DNA from: Gerris lacustris
Taxonomy: Eukaryota; Arthropoda; Insecta; Hemiptera; Gerridae
Assembly: GCA_951217055.1 (NCBI GenBank)
Contig: OX578280.1
Span: forward strand, 13,183,394 to 13,247,393
Length of the DNA stretch: 64,000 nucleotides
Direction: 5' to 3'
Shown here: one piece after another, positions 1 to 12,240 of the stretch
Numbering within the stretch: position 1 is the first letter of the stretch
Layout: each line of letters opens with the position of its first letter
Notes under the pieces: model-generated
What the model was told of the DNA's origin: nothing
Seen by the model: the letters and a program-made list of their open reading frames with translations, nothing else
Database searches by the model: none
Program-made: the position numbers and the translations under genes

Positions 1-446
1 TTAAAAGAGATAGCTGAACGGATGAAGGAAGAAGCGAACGTAACAGGCCTAAGAGATTAAACACACGAGATGGAATAAGATTGGCTGAACTTAGTTTCAA
101 GGATAATCCCTGGGAAGTACAGAGTGAAGCTCCATAATACCTTTATACTACTACCCCATACTAATATACTTCTAGTTCTAACACAATTAAAATTCTAACA
201 ATGAAAATTTCTATACATGTCTTGAACTAAAACAAGCTATTTCTTTGCTTTCTCACGTCCGAGGCTAATTTGTCCCATAGCCTATATAGGTAAAATATAT
301 AAATTAAAAGAAAAGTATTATTAAAATTGTCCATTTAGATAAAATATATATATATATATATATATTCTTAAAGAAGCATCCTTCTTATCACACTATTATG
401 ATACGGAACAGAACGATTTTATGTTCATCTTTTTTAATACCTGCTT
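1..446. other. AT-rich DNA without recognised features
   Basis: No open frame, RNA gene or terminal repeat is visible. A short TA run lies at about 347-366. It is similar in composition to the other non-repeat stretches of the window. Confidence 0.5.
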
Positions 447-640
447 TTAACGATAACTTAAGTGAATGTTCTCATCGTTTGAGGCGTCTCTCAAAGCGAG
501 CTTCTTACATTCCACAATATATGCACTTTGTCGGTCTCTCTGTCTGTCAGTAAGGTTTACGTGTCCGACAAAAAACTTGGACTGATTTAGTTGAAATGTT
601 GCATACATGTTCCATTTACTGCTGGAGTTAAGATTATTAA

Positions 641-1514
641 GGCGGAAATACACATGCTAGTTACTCGCACAAAAACATACGAGTAGCTCGCAGAGGAGAA
701 CTACTGGCATCTGTATACATCAAATAGCATGCGAGTGAAAAGCATGCGAGTAAATCGCACGAGGTTTGATTTTTGTCTTGCCAGTGGCACAAGTCTAGGG
801 GTGGGGGAACTGATAAGGCACGTGTAAACAGGCCTGCCAGCGCAAGGTTGCTAGTAGCTAATACGAGTATCCCTCAGCCCTTCAGTCTTCAGTTCTTCAG
901 TTCTTCAGTCTTCAGTTCTTCAGTTCTTCAGTCTTCAGAGTTCTTCAGTTGCGTTTCTTCCTTTCTCGGGTATCCGACAACAACTCATCAACTTTCTCCG
1001 GAAGCATTCGCAATTGATTCCTAAAACCATTGACGTCCCCGAACCGCATTTCATTTAGTTGGCACTGACTCGTTCCATGTACCTAATTCTCTTCTAGCTA
1101 TCCAATCTTTTACCCACCTCTTCGTGTCTTTTTATTATTTTTCAAATGATTTTAAACACAGTTCTTTTTAAGCAACTTACAGAACAATCTTGTTAATTTT
1201 ATTCCGCACCGATACATTCATAAGGTACATTGAAACAATTAATAAAACTCATCAAAATTAATTAAATCAAATACAATTATTTCATAATTTATTCCGGCTA
1301 AAAGAAGGCAAGAAACGATTGCCTGTTTCAAAACTGGAACAGTGACTGGAATGTGTATTGTCATGTGCTAGTAGCTCGCACAAGACCGATCATCCGGATA
1401 ATTCTAGCATGCTATTTTACTGGCAAATGTACACAGTGTCTGCAGCATGCCAGCTACTGACATGCTAGTAACTCGCCACTGGTATGCTTTTTTACTAGCA
1501 TGTGTATTTCCGCC
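641..1514. mobile_element. TTAA-flanked non-autonomous DNA transposon (MITE)
   Basis: Perfect 21-bp terminal inverted repeats begin GGCGGAAATACACATGCTAG at 641 and end at 1,514. TTAA lies at 637-640 on the left and 1,516-1,519 on the right, with one extra T on the right. TTAA target duplications are typical of piggyBac-like elements. The element splits a family A copy, which supports a true insertion. It has no transposase frame. The motif CATGCTAGTNACTCGC and variants recur near both ends (about 652, 726-760, 1,366 and 1,460) and are candidate transposase-binding subterminal repeats. Confidence 0.75.
879..950. repeat. CTTCAGTT-type microsatellite
   Basis: An imperfect array of TTCAGTCTTCAGTTC-like units inside the TTAA MITE. 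It creates a serine/phenylalanine-rich chance frame that should not be taken as a gene. Confidence 0.8.
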
Positions 1515-1936
1515 TTTAATGCTTAGTTTTCCTTCCAATCGTCACGCGCAACGCTCTCTTAAACGTGAGCTACAAATATAAAATTTTAAAAGGGAAAAGA
1601 ATCTAATATCATCCATACGATGAGATAAACATTTTTAGAAAAGCTAAGAATCGCTGTATCCTTTGAATCGGATAAAAGCGTCCCATTAGAGAAAACAACT
1701 TCTATTATCAATATCTTACTTTTTAACGTATTGATTTTAATGAAACTTCATATACGTCTTCTAGCATACTATTGAAAACGGCATGTAAAAGTTCAACTTG
1801 ATACAGGCATTTTTGTGTAGTGAAGTGATACATTTATATTTACAATAATACTTAGTTGAAAAGGAGAGATGTAGGCATAAATATAGGTTATATAGGAGGG
1901 TAGTGGAGTTATGGTGCCACCCAGCACTACCCTCAA

Positions 1937-2275
1937 CTCAAACGGAAGTAGGAGAATTAGTGATGAAAAATAGTATTATCAATAAATCCAAGATGGCGGC
2001 TATAATTCAATATGGTGGCCATATATCGAAATCAAAATGGCCGAACTTTTCTATTGATGATACACTCTATCTATGTACCAAATTTCAAACCTCTATGTCA
2101 ATGGGAAGTTGGAGAATTAGTGATGAGTAAATATAAGATGGCAGCTATAATTCAATATGGTGGCCATATATTGAAATCAAAATGGCCGCACTTTTCTATT
2201 TATGGTACACTCTATCTATGTACCAAATTTCAAACCTCTATGTCAATTTGAAGTAGGAGAATTAGTGATCAGTCA
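1937..2275 (+). repeat. 145-bp tandem duplication, about 2.3 copies
   Basis: The block starting AAGATGGCGGCTATAATTC (1,990) recurs with few changes at 2,135. A partial third unit ends near GGAGAATTAGTGATCAG. The short frames across it are by-products of the repeat. A TATATATATAGATA tail follows at about 2,297-2,312, a kind of end also seen on the Helitron-type copies in this window. Confidence 0.75.
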
Positions 2276-2559
2276 GTCACTTTCACTCTTAGTTTTATAT
2301 ATATAGATAATAAATATTAAAATTTGTGGCGAATAAAACATGAAGAGCTAAAAGTATAAATGTATTATCAAAAAACCGCAATATCAAATCATCACTGATG
2401 ATAACCAACTAAAGTTTTTAAAAATAGTCTACAGTCTATATTAAATATAGCTATTGAGCTCATTATTAAAGTATTGTGATCTATATCTATAGTTAAGTCA
2501 AATTTATCATGATCAAAAGGATTAACCACCACAAATTATTAACATAGATTTGTCTAAGG

Positions 2560-2830
2560 GACAGAAGACATTTCCATCACACAAGAAACGACTTAAAAAA
2601 TGTGACGCTTTTAAATGTCGTGCCTGGAAGTTAGGATTTAACAGGAGGTCGATAGGTTTTCATTTATAGTACAATATTTTGACGATAGGTAAGCTAATGT
2701 TTCAATGTAGGACACACGAAATGTGACGATCTTAAATATTGTGCCAGGAAGTTAAAATATAATAGAAGGTAGATTGGTTTTCACTTGTATTCATTGTAGT
2801 ACTATATTTTGCCGATAGAAGACTCTATAT
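2560..2830 (+). repeat. Family M repeat, two diverged tandem blocks
   Basis: Two related blocks of about 130 bp share GTGACG, the phrase TGCCAGGAAGTT (or TGCCTGGAAGTT) and a later TTTTGNCGATAG. A reverse-complement relative lies at about 12,050-12,240. Function and class are unknown. Confidence 0.45.
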
Positions 2831-3010
2831 ACTTTATACATTTTATATAAAATGATATCAGAGCTCCTAGCGGTCCAAATAGTAATCAAAATGGATTAAT
2901 GTTTCATAATTTCACATCAGCCATCATCAATTCTGCTATATCAATTAGACAAATGTCTACTTTTCTCCACTTCATGGAAAAACATTGAAATATCGATATG
3001 TGGATTCAAT

Positions 3011-3388
<378 letters not shown>

Positions 3389-3391
<3 letters not shown>

Positions 3392-4071
3392 TGCTCGATT
3401 TGAGGCGGAACGGCGTTCCGGGACCTCTCTCTCTGATAAATAATAAATAAAATTATCGGGAGTAATATTTTTTTAAATCTTTAGTTAAAATTTTGTTTGT
3501 CAGTGAGTGACTAAAGATTTGATTAAGGACATCATGTATTTAACTGACACCATACACCATAGTATTACCCTAGAGTAGCTCGCAATTTATTAATAAATGT
3601 AGCATATAAAGCATATCAATGTAGCTCGATTCTAAGTGCATGACGTTCTTAAGCTGCGTCTGAGGAAGCATCTATGCTTTTTTCCGGCCCGTGACCCTGG
3701 GGCATTTTTTTTTTTTTTTCCAAATACATAAAATATCTCTTTTTTTAAGATACTACTAAATTATGATAACCTGAAGCAAGAAAGGTTTTTTTAATGGCAG
3801 GGATCGAATTAAGTAAGTACTGTGCAGAGACGCTGTGCCGAAAATCGCCCGGGGCGAGTGAGACAGGGAATGTTTTGTTGATTTAATTATTCGTATAAAC
3901 TTAAGTACCAATTTATTTATTGAGAGTATTATAACAACACGTGACATGCTAATCAAGAAATTGTTGTCATAATGTTTCCGGGGGAGGGCTCCAGACCCCC
4001 TTCTAAGGGGGGGGGGGAGAGAAAGGGGTAGGTTGTTGTTCCGGCGCTCAATTTCTAGAAATCGAGCACTG
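3389..4071. mobile_element. hAT-like non-autonomous element
   Basis: Inverted termini CAGTGCTCGATTT (3,389) and its complement ending at 4,071 match exactly over 13 bp; a CAGTG start is common among hAT elements. It sits in TA-rich DNA (TA array on the left, TATAATAATATATA on the right), so the target duplication cannot be judged. No transposase frame is present. The interior has a T-rich run near 3,706 and a G-rich run near 4,009. Confidence 0.65.
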
Positions 4072-4935
4072 TATAATAATATATATATATATATATATAT
4101 TCAAAAGAAAAACGTTTGATTGTGACATCAACTAGTTTATGTTTAACTTTTATTTCGATAATCACTAATTTTAAATCTTTAACACCTTATTGTATCAGAA
4201 CATGGAAAAATGGACTGAAAAGAAAATCGACCGAAAAAAAAGAAAGGGATGTTTTAGATAAGTTATTAAGAGGAGAAAAGCAAGAGTAATGGAGTGGAGC
4301 TTGTAGAAAGTAAGAAGGAGTACTATCCAGTTTAAAAAAATCGATTTTCGTCAAATATGTCTGGGAGAGATGCTCTTTGGCCGTGCTCACGGGCCCTATA
4401 CATCGCAGGACTCAAGACGCCCTAGTACTCTTCAAAACTTGGTTATTTTCCTCTCCAAGCTTTTTTCCACTCTCCTATCACGACCCTTATACATTTTTCC
4501 AACTTAGTTTTTAAAGAAAAGTAATTCCTCCATTCAGATCCCGCTTTTATATGACATTGACTAAGAAAGTATATAATTCACACAAATATAATAATAATAA
4601 TATATGTTTTTCTCTTTTTTTATTTTTTTAAGCTTAAGAGACCTACCTCTTTAGTACTGTTTACTTATTGCAAAAAGATTTCAATTTCAATTAACCCTAA
4701 TTCAGAGTTATAATATAAAAAGTATATTTTTATTTTTATTTTTATAAGAAATATAACTACTTACATAAGTACGCTTTCTCCCACGATGACTTTATTGACT
4801 TTAATATTTTTTTAATATTAATAAAATATTCAATAAAATAAGTATTAGAATAAAATATAATTGAAGAGAGCGTAAGCGAGCTTTTCGATAAGACATGTAT
4901 TTACGGGTTCCAACGATTTTTTTTTCCGGGGAACT
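4072..4935. other. AT-rich DNA without recognised features
   Basis: Apart from a TA run at about 4,080-4,100 and A/T homopolymers I see no gene, RNA or transposon ends. The short minus-strand frame around 4,187-4,390 has no family resemblance and is treated as chance. Confidence 0.45.
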
Positions 4936-4939
4936 TTAT

Positions 4940-5672
4940 TTTTAAATAAACAGGTCAAGTGTGTGCTAGTCAGCACACAGCGAGGGTCCGTAGGCAACCC
5001 TATATAGTTTTAGTAGTACCCTATTGATGGTGTTTTTTAAAATGCTAAAAAGCTTACTTTGAACTATCCTATGGGTCTGATATTCTCAAAACACATAAAC
5101 AAACTTCTGATAAAGTATTTTCTTGCCACAGAACCGGACTACAACCATATAAATACATCGAAAAGACCATAATTATAAAAAAAAAAACTTATTTTGTCAA
5201 TAAAAAATAAAATAATGTTTTTTCCGAAATTTCCAAAAAGTGGTATCTTTACTTTTGGACGAAGAATGTTCAGGAATTTTTTCAGATTTTTTGCACTTCA
5301 CATACGCGAGATAGAGGGGGGGGGGGGCACATTTCACACCCACTTCAAACTTGCCTACGCTCGCCCTATCAAAGTTATAACCAAAGAATATATTTTTGTA
5401 ATCAGCTCGACGTACCCTTTCATATGATACCCCTCACGATGTCGAAAAAAAATTAAAAATTTTTAACCCTTAAGTTCTTTTACCCTAATTTTTTTGAAAA
5501 ATATTTTTTTTAAGTCGCTATATTTTTAAAATATGTGGGCAGGTACAAGACACATACATGTCAAATTTCAAAGTGATCGGACGAAAAGTGTAGCCGTGAG
5601 AGCAGGCGATAGGACGGACGGACAGACACACGTAGGAAAATAAAAGGGTCCTTGGTTTTGCCTGCGGGCCCT
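4940..5672 (-). mobile_element. Family H foldback-type repeat, copy 1
   Basis: Bounded by AGGGTCCGTAGGC (4,983) and, at the other end, GCCTGCGGGCCCT (5,672). The body reappears in reverse orientation at 31.7-33.3 kb, including phrases for CGATCACTTTGAAATTTG and the TCCGTCCGTC block. Just outside the left end lies the palindrome TGTGTGCTAGTCAGCACACA, which also flanks the other copy. The 77-residue frame over 5,194-5,427 is a by-product. Confidence 0.6.
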
Positions 5673-5753
5673 AAAAAATGTCCGAAGCATTAAGACCTAA
5701 TATGTGGATCCACGGTGTAAACCCGACTCAATAATCCAACTTATATCTCTACT

Positions 5754-6130
5754 CTACCCTCTAACCAAGCTCACAGACCCACAGAAAGTGAGCACCTTGT
5801 TTAGGGGAAGTAACTTAAGTACTTCAATTGGCAGGATGGTTAAGCCAAAGATTCTCCACCTCAGGTGTGATAATGCAGGGCAGCTGCTAATAAGATGAGA
5901 AGGGGTTTCAGCCTCTTCTTCGCACAGCCTGCACACTGGGCCTTCTGCTAGGCCAAGCAGATGTAGATGTCGATTTAGCCTGCATTGTCCAGTAAGAATG
6001 CCTGTCAAAAGATGACAGGATTGTTTTTTGAGCGAGAACAGTGATCAGGTAAGATGCTGAGATAGTTGATGGTTCCCGGATCATCATTTTAGATTGCCGC
6101 ATACCTGAAGCACTGTTCCATATTCTGTTG
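5754..6130 (-). pseudogene. Non-LTR retrotransposon (Jockey/R1/I-like) ORF2 C-terminal fragment, frameshifted
   Basis: On the minus strand the frame ending at 5,754 reads LTGQCRLNRHLHLLGLAEGP and then a CRLC...H...C knuckle (C-X2-C-X8-H-X4-C). This arrangement is typical of the RNase H tail and terminal zinc knuckle of Jockey/R1/I-type LINE ORF2 proteins. The segment before it (RQSKMMIREPS, about 6,070-6,105) is in another frame, so there is a frameshift at about 6,008-6,020. The fragment begins around a tryptophan codon at 6,118-6,120. No RT or endonuclease part is nearby. It is a dead relic. The plus-strand frame at 5,704-5,898 is its shadow. Confidence 0.75.
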
Positions 6131-6169
6131 ATATCCAACCTTATGGAAGTCCTTATGGAATGTTTCACT

Positions 6170-6270
6170 CCACAATGTGGCACGCCAACTGTCCGACGAT
6201 TACTAAAGTAAAAGTTGACTGATTTAGTTGAATTTTGGAATACATGTTCAAAGATTTCTAAAACAGAATA
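6170..6270 (-). repeat. Family A fragment
   Basis: About 100 bp matching the GACTGATTTAGTTGAA segment of family A, directly beside the LINE relic. Both ends are missing. Confidence 0.5.
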
Positions 6271-6835
6271 TATTGTTTGCAATCTTAGTCACTTCACATT
6301 TTGGGATCTGATCCATGATTATCCTTACATTACAACGTATTATCTATATTTACAAACCCAGGTTCATTTACACCTTTCCTATTTATAAACTATAATTTTT
6401 ATCTAATCTTCTAGTATTTCTCTAATATTCTAAATCTTCAAATACTTAACTTTATAATTTTCATGGAAATATTTGAATCATTTTACTATACAATGACTAG
6501 AAATAGAAAAAGCTTAATTTGTAAATTATTTTAAAGGTTAAATTACAAAGTTTTTCTCCCCATTTTAAGTAAAATTGATACATAATTTAAAATCAGTTCT
6601 TATGTGTATTAAACACGCTCATTCACAGAAAAAAACATTAACATCTAAAACTAAAACCCTCTAAAACCCGATGAACTTCATACCCCCTAATAAACATTAA
6701 TAAAATAAGAAATGAATAGCTGTTACTTTTGAAAAACCTCATAAATAGTTTATTTATAGTGAAATATGTTGCCTAATATAAAAAATGTATACTTCAATTT
6801 CCAAAATATATACTTGTACAATTTTTTATTACATT
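6271..6835. other. AT-rich DNA without recognised features
   Basis: No convincing frame, RNA or repeat boundary is visible in this stretch. Confidence 0.4.
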
Positions 6836-6839
6836 GACA

Positions 6840-8595
6840 TTTATACATCGTACCCTCGTGTACCAAAATTTAAACATACTTTTATTACTCAGAAAACTTC
6901 TCGGGCATGCGTCTAACCATTCCCCAAAGTTTCATCGCAATCAGATGACATACAGATTAACAAAAATTCATTTTTATTTATTTAGATATAGATTATAATA
7001 TTTTCCCTGTATTTTCCATTTTACTCCTCCTAAATGAAAATATTACAAAAATGCACATAACCACAATTACTGTACTCTTAAAGAGCTTTTCAACGATATG
7101 CATCATTTAAGGTTTTCATTACTTTGACATTTTTGTACCCCGAACCCCTATGTACCAGGGCCGCTTTAGAGCACAGGCTACTTAGGATGCAGCCTAGGCC
7201 CGAGGGGCCCATACCACAAGAAATAAAAAAAGTTATTGTCAGACAAAGGGAGCGTTTCAGACAAGTGTTTGTTTCTACATAAAATCAAGAAAAATGTCCC
7301 CTGTAAGTGAGACCTCTTGTGCTTGTGGTGTATGTGTTTTGGTGAAGGTTAGTTATAACACCTCATGAGCTGCTAATTCGTAAGTGAGACCTCGTATGTG
7401 TTTCTGGTGTAGGGGTTTTGGTGAAGGTTATTTGTAACACCTCATGACTGAGCTGCTAATTCGTAAGTGAGACCTCGTATGTGTTTCTGGTGTACGTGTT
7501 TTGGTAAAGGTTAGTTGTAACACCTCATGACTGAGCTGCTAATTCGTAAGTGAGACCTCGTATGTGTTTCTGATGTATGGGTTTTGGTGAAGGATATTTG
7601 TAACACCTCATAACTGAGCTGCTAATTCGTAAGTGAGACCTCGTATGTGTTTCTGGTGTATGTGTTTTGGTGAAGGTTAGTTGTAACACCTCATGACTGA
7701 GCTGCTAATTCGTAAGTGAGACCTCGTATGTGTTTCTGGTGTATGGGTTTTGGTGAAAGTTAGTTGTAACACCTCATAACTGAGCTGCTAATTCGTAAGT
7801 GAGACCTCGTATGTGTTTCTGGTGTATGGGTTTTGGTGAAAGTTAGTTTTAACACCTCATGACTGAGCTGCTAATTCGTAAGTGAGACCTCGTATGCGTT
7901 CACTTTATTAAAGAAGTAACATAGTGAGAACTCGTAACTACATTATTTTATGAACTGTTGTAATTTGACATTTACCATTGTTTCAGAAGGGTTACATGTT
8001 ATGCAAATATACAAAACACGTAAAAAAACCTAGCAGTATATATATATATACTGCCGTATAACAAAGAAAGTTTGCTGCATTAAGCAAACAAAATTTTAAT
8101 TTCGGAAAATCATGTAGGCAGTGACCTTCACCTTGTTTGGAAGAAAAAGAGTGTAAAAATGCATCAAATTGGGATAAAACTGTAGATTTGTATAATTTGT
8201 ATATTTGATTTTGTAAAAGACATTTTCTCATATAGATACTCTTCTTTTTATATATAGATATAGTCATATTTTCCATTTTACCTCCTCCCTCCTAAATGAA
8301 AATATGACAAAACTATACATAACACCAATTACTGTACTCTTAAAGAGCTTTTCAATGATATGCATCACGAAGGGTATTCATTACTTTGACAACGTATTCA
8401 TTACTTGTACCCCGTACCCCTGTGTACCAAAATTTAAATTTCAAAAATTCATATAGACCTTGATTTTCCCCTTGCTTTGAAGATCAAGTGTGCAAATTTT
8501 CATCGAGATCGGACTAAAACTGTAGATTTGTATAAAGAACAAACATATACACACACACACACACACACACATACGTTGACTTTTATATATATAGA
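6840..8595 (-). mobile_element. Helitron-type element (family D), damaged copy
   Basis: Shares the body of the complete copy at 61,038-62,632: TGTACCAAAATTTAAA, CTTAAAGAGCTTTTCAA, an AC microsatellite and CGTTGACTTTTATATATATA. In element orientation its 5' end is TCTATATATATAAAAG at 8,595, preceded by A, as expected for Helitrons. The 3' hairpin/CTAG end is not found. The copy is interrupted from 7,156 by another element carrying an 83-bp minisatellite. Confidence 0.55.
7156..7902 (+). repeat. Transposon-like end followed by an 83-bp minisatellite
   Basis: CAGGGCCGCTTTAGAG begins at 7,156 inside the Helitron-type sequence and looks like a DNA-transposon terminus. It is followed from 7,303 by about seven units beginning GTAAGTGAGACCTC (starts at 7,303, 7,380, 7,463, 7,546, 7,629, 7,712, 7,795 and 7,878). 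The period is exactly 83 bp after a shorter first unit. No matching right terminus is visible, so the element limits are open. A short palindrome around a TA run (GCAGTATATA...ACTGC, about 8,030-8,054) follows downstream. Confidence 0.8.
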
Positions 8596-8599
8596 TAGA

Positions 8600-9743
<1,144 letters not shown>

Positions 9744-10258
9744 TAAAATTTTGTCTCAAATTTGGATAAGATCAAAAGAAACAATTTGCTATCCTGCTAA
9801 ACTTCTATCTAGGTTCGATCGATCTAGGTTAATATTGAATTAAAATTAATGTTAAAATAATAACTAGAAGGCATTGATGTAAGTTAAGAGTTAAAAATTA
9901 TAATCTAAATATACATCTTCTCAGAAGCATGCTCAAAATATATATATAATGTATATGCTAAATAAATTATTCTTATAGGAGCAACTGTATTGCATAATAA
10001 TGAGGGAGTCAATAATATAAACGTAAATTATTAAGCTAATAAATACAGTAGACAAGTGATTCAGTGCATTTATGCAAGTTAATAATCCATGCTTCCTGCA
10101 TAGTAATATTCAGAGAATTGAGGAAAATTTACGATTTTAATTATAATTGATAATTATATTGGTCTGGAAAACGTGATGAGAAAGAAGGTATATATTTAAC
10201 ACTATTTATACAAAGTATTGGAACTATTAGGTTTCTTATGTTGATAAGTTTCTTTTAA
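9744..10258. other. AT-rich DNA without recognised features
   Basis: No gene, RNA or repeat boundary recognised. Confidence 0.4.
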
Positions 10259-10266
10259 TCTATATA

Positions 10267-11149
10267 CAGGGTGTGGCAAAAGTTCGGCAACGGCTATAAT
10301 TATCTCCGTTAATATTTGAGATATCAAACTGCGGTTTCTTGCAATCTTCATCATGCAAAAAAAACTACTTTTTTTTGGTGGGTACCCATTTCCCGCCATT
10401 TTAATAACCACCATATTGGATTCAACTTTAAAATTTCAAATTGGAACCCCTATACTGTGATACATATTTGGAAAGGCCTTAAAAAATGAAAACATTTGCC
10501 GCAAACCAGAGCTTTTTATCATTCACCGTTTAAAAATGGCGGCCAGTTGACATTTCAAAATTACCATTTTCAATGCTTGATTGCTGCTAAAATAAAGCTT
10601 TAAGAGAAAAAAAAAAATTCAAGAGTAAAATATCCTATTTAACTCAAAAATTCCAAATTGCTTTAAAAAAATATGTTTAATTACATTTTCGGTTGCGAAA
10701 GTAAAATGACTACGTGCGTTGCTATAGCAACCAAATAAGAATAAATATTTAGAAAAAATAGCGTTGAACTTTTATTTTTTACCCTAAAATAAGACAAATA
10801 TAGTCTTGCATTTTTTCCCCCTAAAACCTTTACTTTGGCCGTAATTTAACGCCAAAAATTTCAATTTTGTACAACTGGCCGCCATTTGGAAATGGCGAAA
10901 GATAAAAAGCTCTGGTTTGTGGCAAATGTTTTCTTTTTTCAAGGCCTTTCCAAATATGTATCACAGTATAGGGGTTCCAATTTGAAATTTTAAAGTTGAA
11001 TCCAATATGGCGGCAATCAAAATGGAAAAGTGGGTGTCCACCAAAAAAAGCAGTTTTTTATGCATGATGAAGATTGCAAGAAACAGCAGTTTGATATCTC
11101 AAATATTAACGGAGATAATTAGCCGTTGCCGAACTTTTGCCACACCCTG
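10267..11149. mobile_element. Foldback element with about 285-bp inverted repeats
   Basis: The ends read CAGGGTGTGGCAAAAGTTCG inward from both sides. The two arms (10,267 to about 10,552 and about 10,868 to 11,149) are near-perfect reverse complements, including a GAGATATCAAACTGC block and an AAATGGCGGCCAGTTG block. TATATA lies on both sides, so the target duplication is TA or longer; TA would suit a Tc1/mariner-like class. No transposase frame is present. Confidence 0.8.
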
Positions 11150-11594
11150 TATATAAAAGTCAACGTATGTGTGTGTATATTCTTCATTTAAATCTACAGT
11201 TTTAGTCCGATATCGATGAAAATTTGCACACTTTACCTTCAAAGTACAAATGCCAAAGTAATGAAAACCCTTTATGATACATACCGTTTTAACAAGCTCT
11301 TTAAGAGTACAGTAATTGTTGTTATGTACATTTAGGGGGGTAAAAATGGAAAAATATATCTAAAAGTCAACGTATATGTGTGTATGTTCTTTATACAAAT
11401 CTACAGTTTTTGTCCGATCTCGATGAAAATTTGCACACTCGACCTTCAAAGCAGGGGGAAAATCACTGTCTACATGCACTTTCGAAATTTAAATGTTGGT
11501 ACACAGGGGTACTGGGTACAAGTAATGAATACGGGGTCAAAGTAATGAATGCCCTTCATGATGCATATCGTTCAAAAGCTCTTTAAGAGTAGTA

Positions 11595-11749
11595 CAGGGT
11601 CGGACTGGCTATAAGGGAGTTCAGGAGTTTGCTCGGTGGGCCGCTCTGTTTAAGGCCTAAAATGGGCCGGCCCTTTGGCCAACTCAAGGCTTGAGGGTAG
11701 GTCTGATAGAAAAACTCGCGGGCCGAAATTTCTTCCCAGTCCGACCCTG
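11595..11749. mobile_element. 155-bp MITE with 14-bp terminal inverted repeats
   Basis: CAGGGTCGGACTGG at 11,595 is matched exactly by its complement ending at 11,749. The interior is GC-rich relative to its surroundings. Other copies of the host Helitron-type element read AAGAGTACAGTAATT straight through at this place, so the insertion is clear. Flanks share GTA. The CAGGG start resembles hAT-type MITEs, but a clean 8-bp target duplication is not visible. Confidence 0.75.
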
Positions 11750-12049
11750 GTACAGTAATTGTTGTTATGTTCAATTTGTCATATTTTCTTTTAGGAGGGG
11801 GGTAAATTTGGGATATTTGCAAATTATCTTATCAAAGAGGAGGGGGTATAGAAATAAAGCAGGAGGGATAGAATCTAGATATTCTCGCATGGTAAAATAA
11901 TTTTATTGTTTCCTGATGGGAGTTTATAAATTTATCAAATTAAAATAACACTCCGTAGCGAAGCACGGGTATCCAGCTAATTAAATATATAACAGAATGG
12001 CGATGAGTGATAAAGAAAATAAAGAGATTTTAAGTAAGATTACATATAA

Positions 12050-12240
12050 CAGAAATAACTGAGTGACCTCCTGTTATATTCTAAATTCCTGCTATATTTA
12101 AATTTAAAATATTTAATTTAGCGCACCTATTGGGAAAATATAGTACTAAAAATTAAAACTGTCCACACATTTGTTAGATTCTAAGTTCCTGGTACTAGCG
12201 TCACTTTTTTCATGTCGTTTTTGAGTGACGGAAATTTCGT
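12050..12240 (-). repeat. Family M repeat, second copy
   Basis: The reverse complement aligns with the 2.6-2.8 kb blocks (GTGACG..., CCAGGAACTTAG..., TAGTACTATATTTT...). Diverged; limits uncertain. Confidence 0.4.

Larger units (their letters stand above)
470..1850 (-). repeat. Family A interspersed repeat, interrupted
   Basis: Family A is recognised by a phrase near TTTAGTTGAAATTTGRTGCA followed by a block ending in CGCAACGCTCGC, also found at about 14.1, 17.2, 39.0, 45.3 and 59.4 kb. This copy is split: about 470-640 and 1,516-1,850 align to consecutive parts of the intact copies, and the middle is a TTAA-flanked MITE. No coding capacity is seen; short frames here are chance. The family resembles a non-autonomous element, but I cannot assign a superfamily. 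Confidence 0.6.
10259..11980 (+). mobile_element. Helitron-type non-autonomous element (family D), host of two nested insertions
   Basis: Starts with TC at 10,259 (preceded by A) and ends with CTAA at 11,980 (followed by T). It matches the Helitron rules of a 5'-TC, a 3'-CTRR and insertion between A and T. The 3' end carries an imperfect hairpin, CCGTAGCGAAGCACGG (11,952-11,967), about 9 bases before CTAA. The body has two subunits marked by CTTTAAGAGTACAGTAATTG. A foldback element (10,267-11,149) sits eight bases inside the 5' end, and a 155-bp MITE (11,595-11,749) in the second subunit. There is no Rep/helicase frame, so it would depend on an autonomous partner. Confidence 0.7.

Noticed and set aside
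889..1024. Serine/phenylalanine-rich 83-residue frame as a secreted peptide
   Set aside because: Produced by the CTTCAGTT microsatellite inside a MITE.
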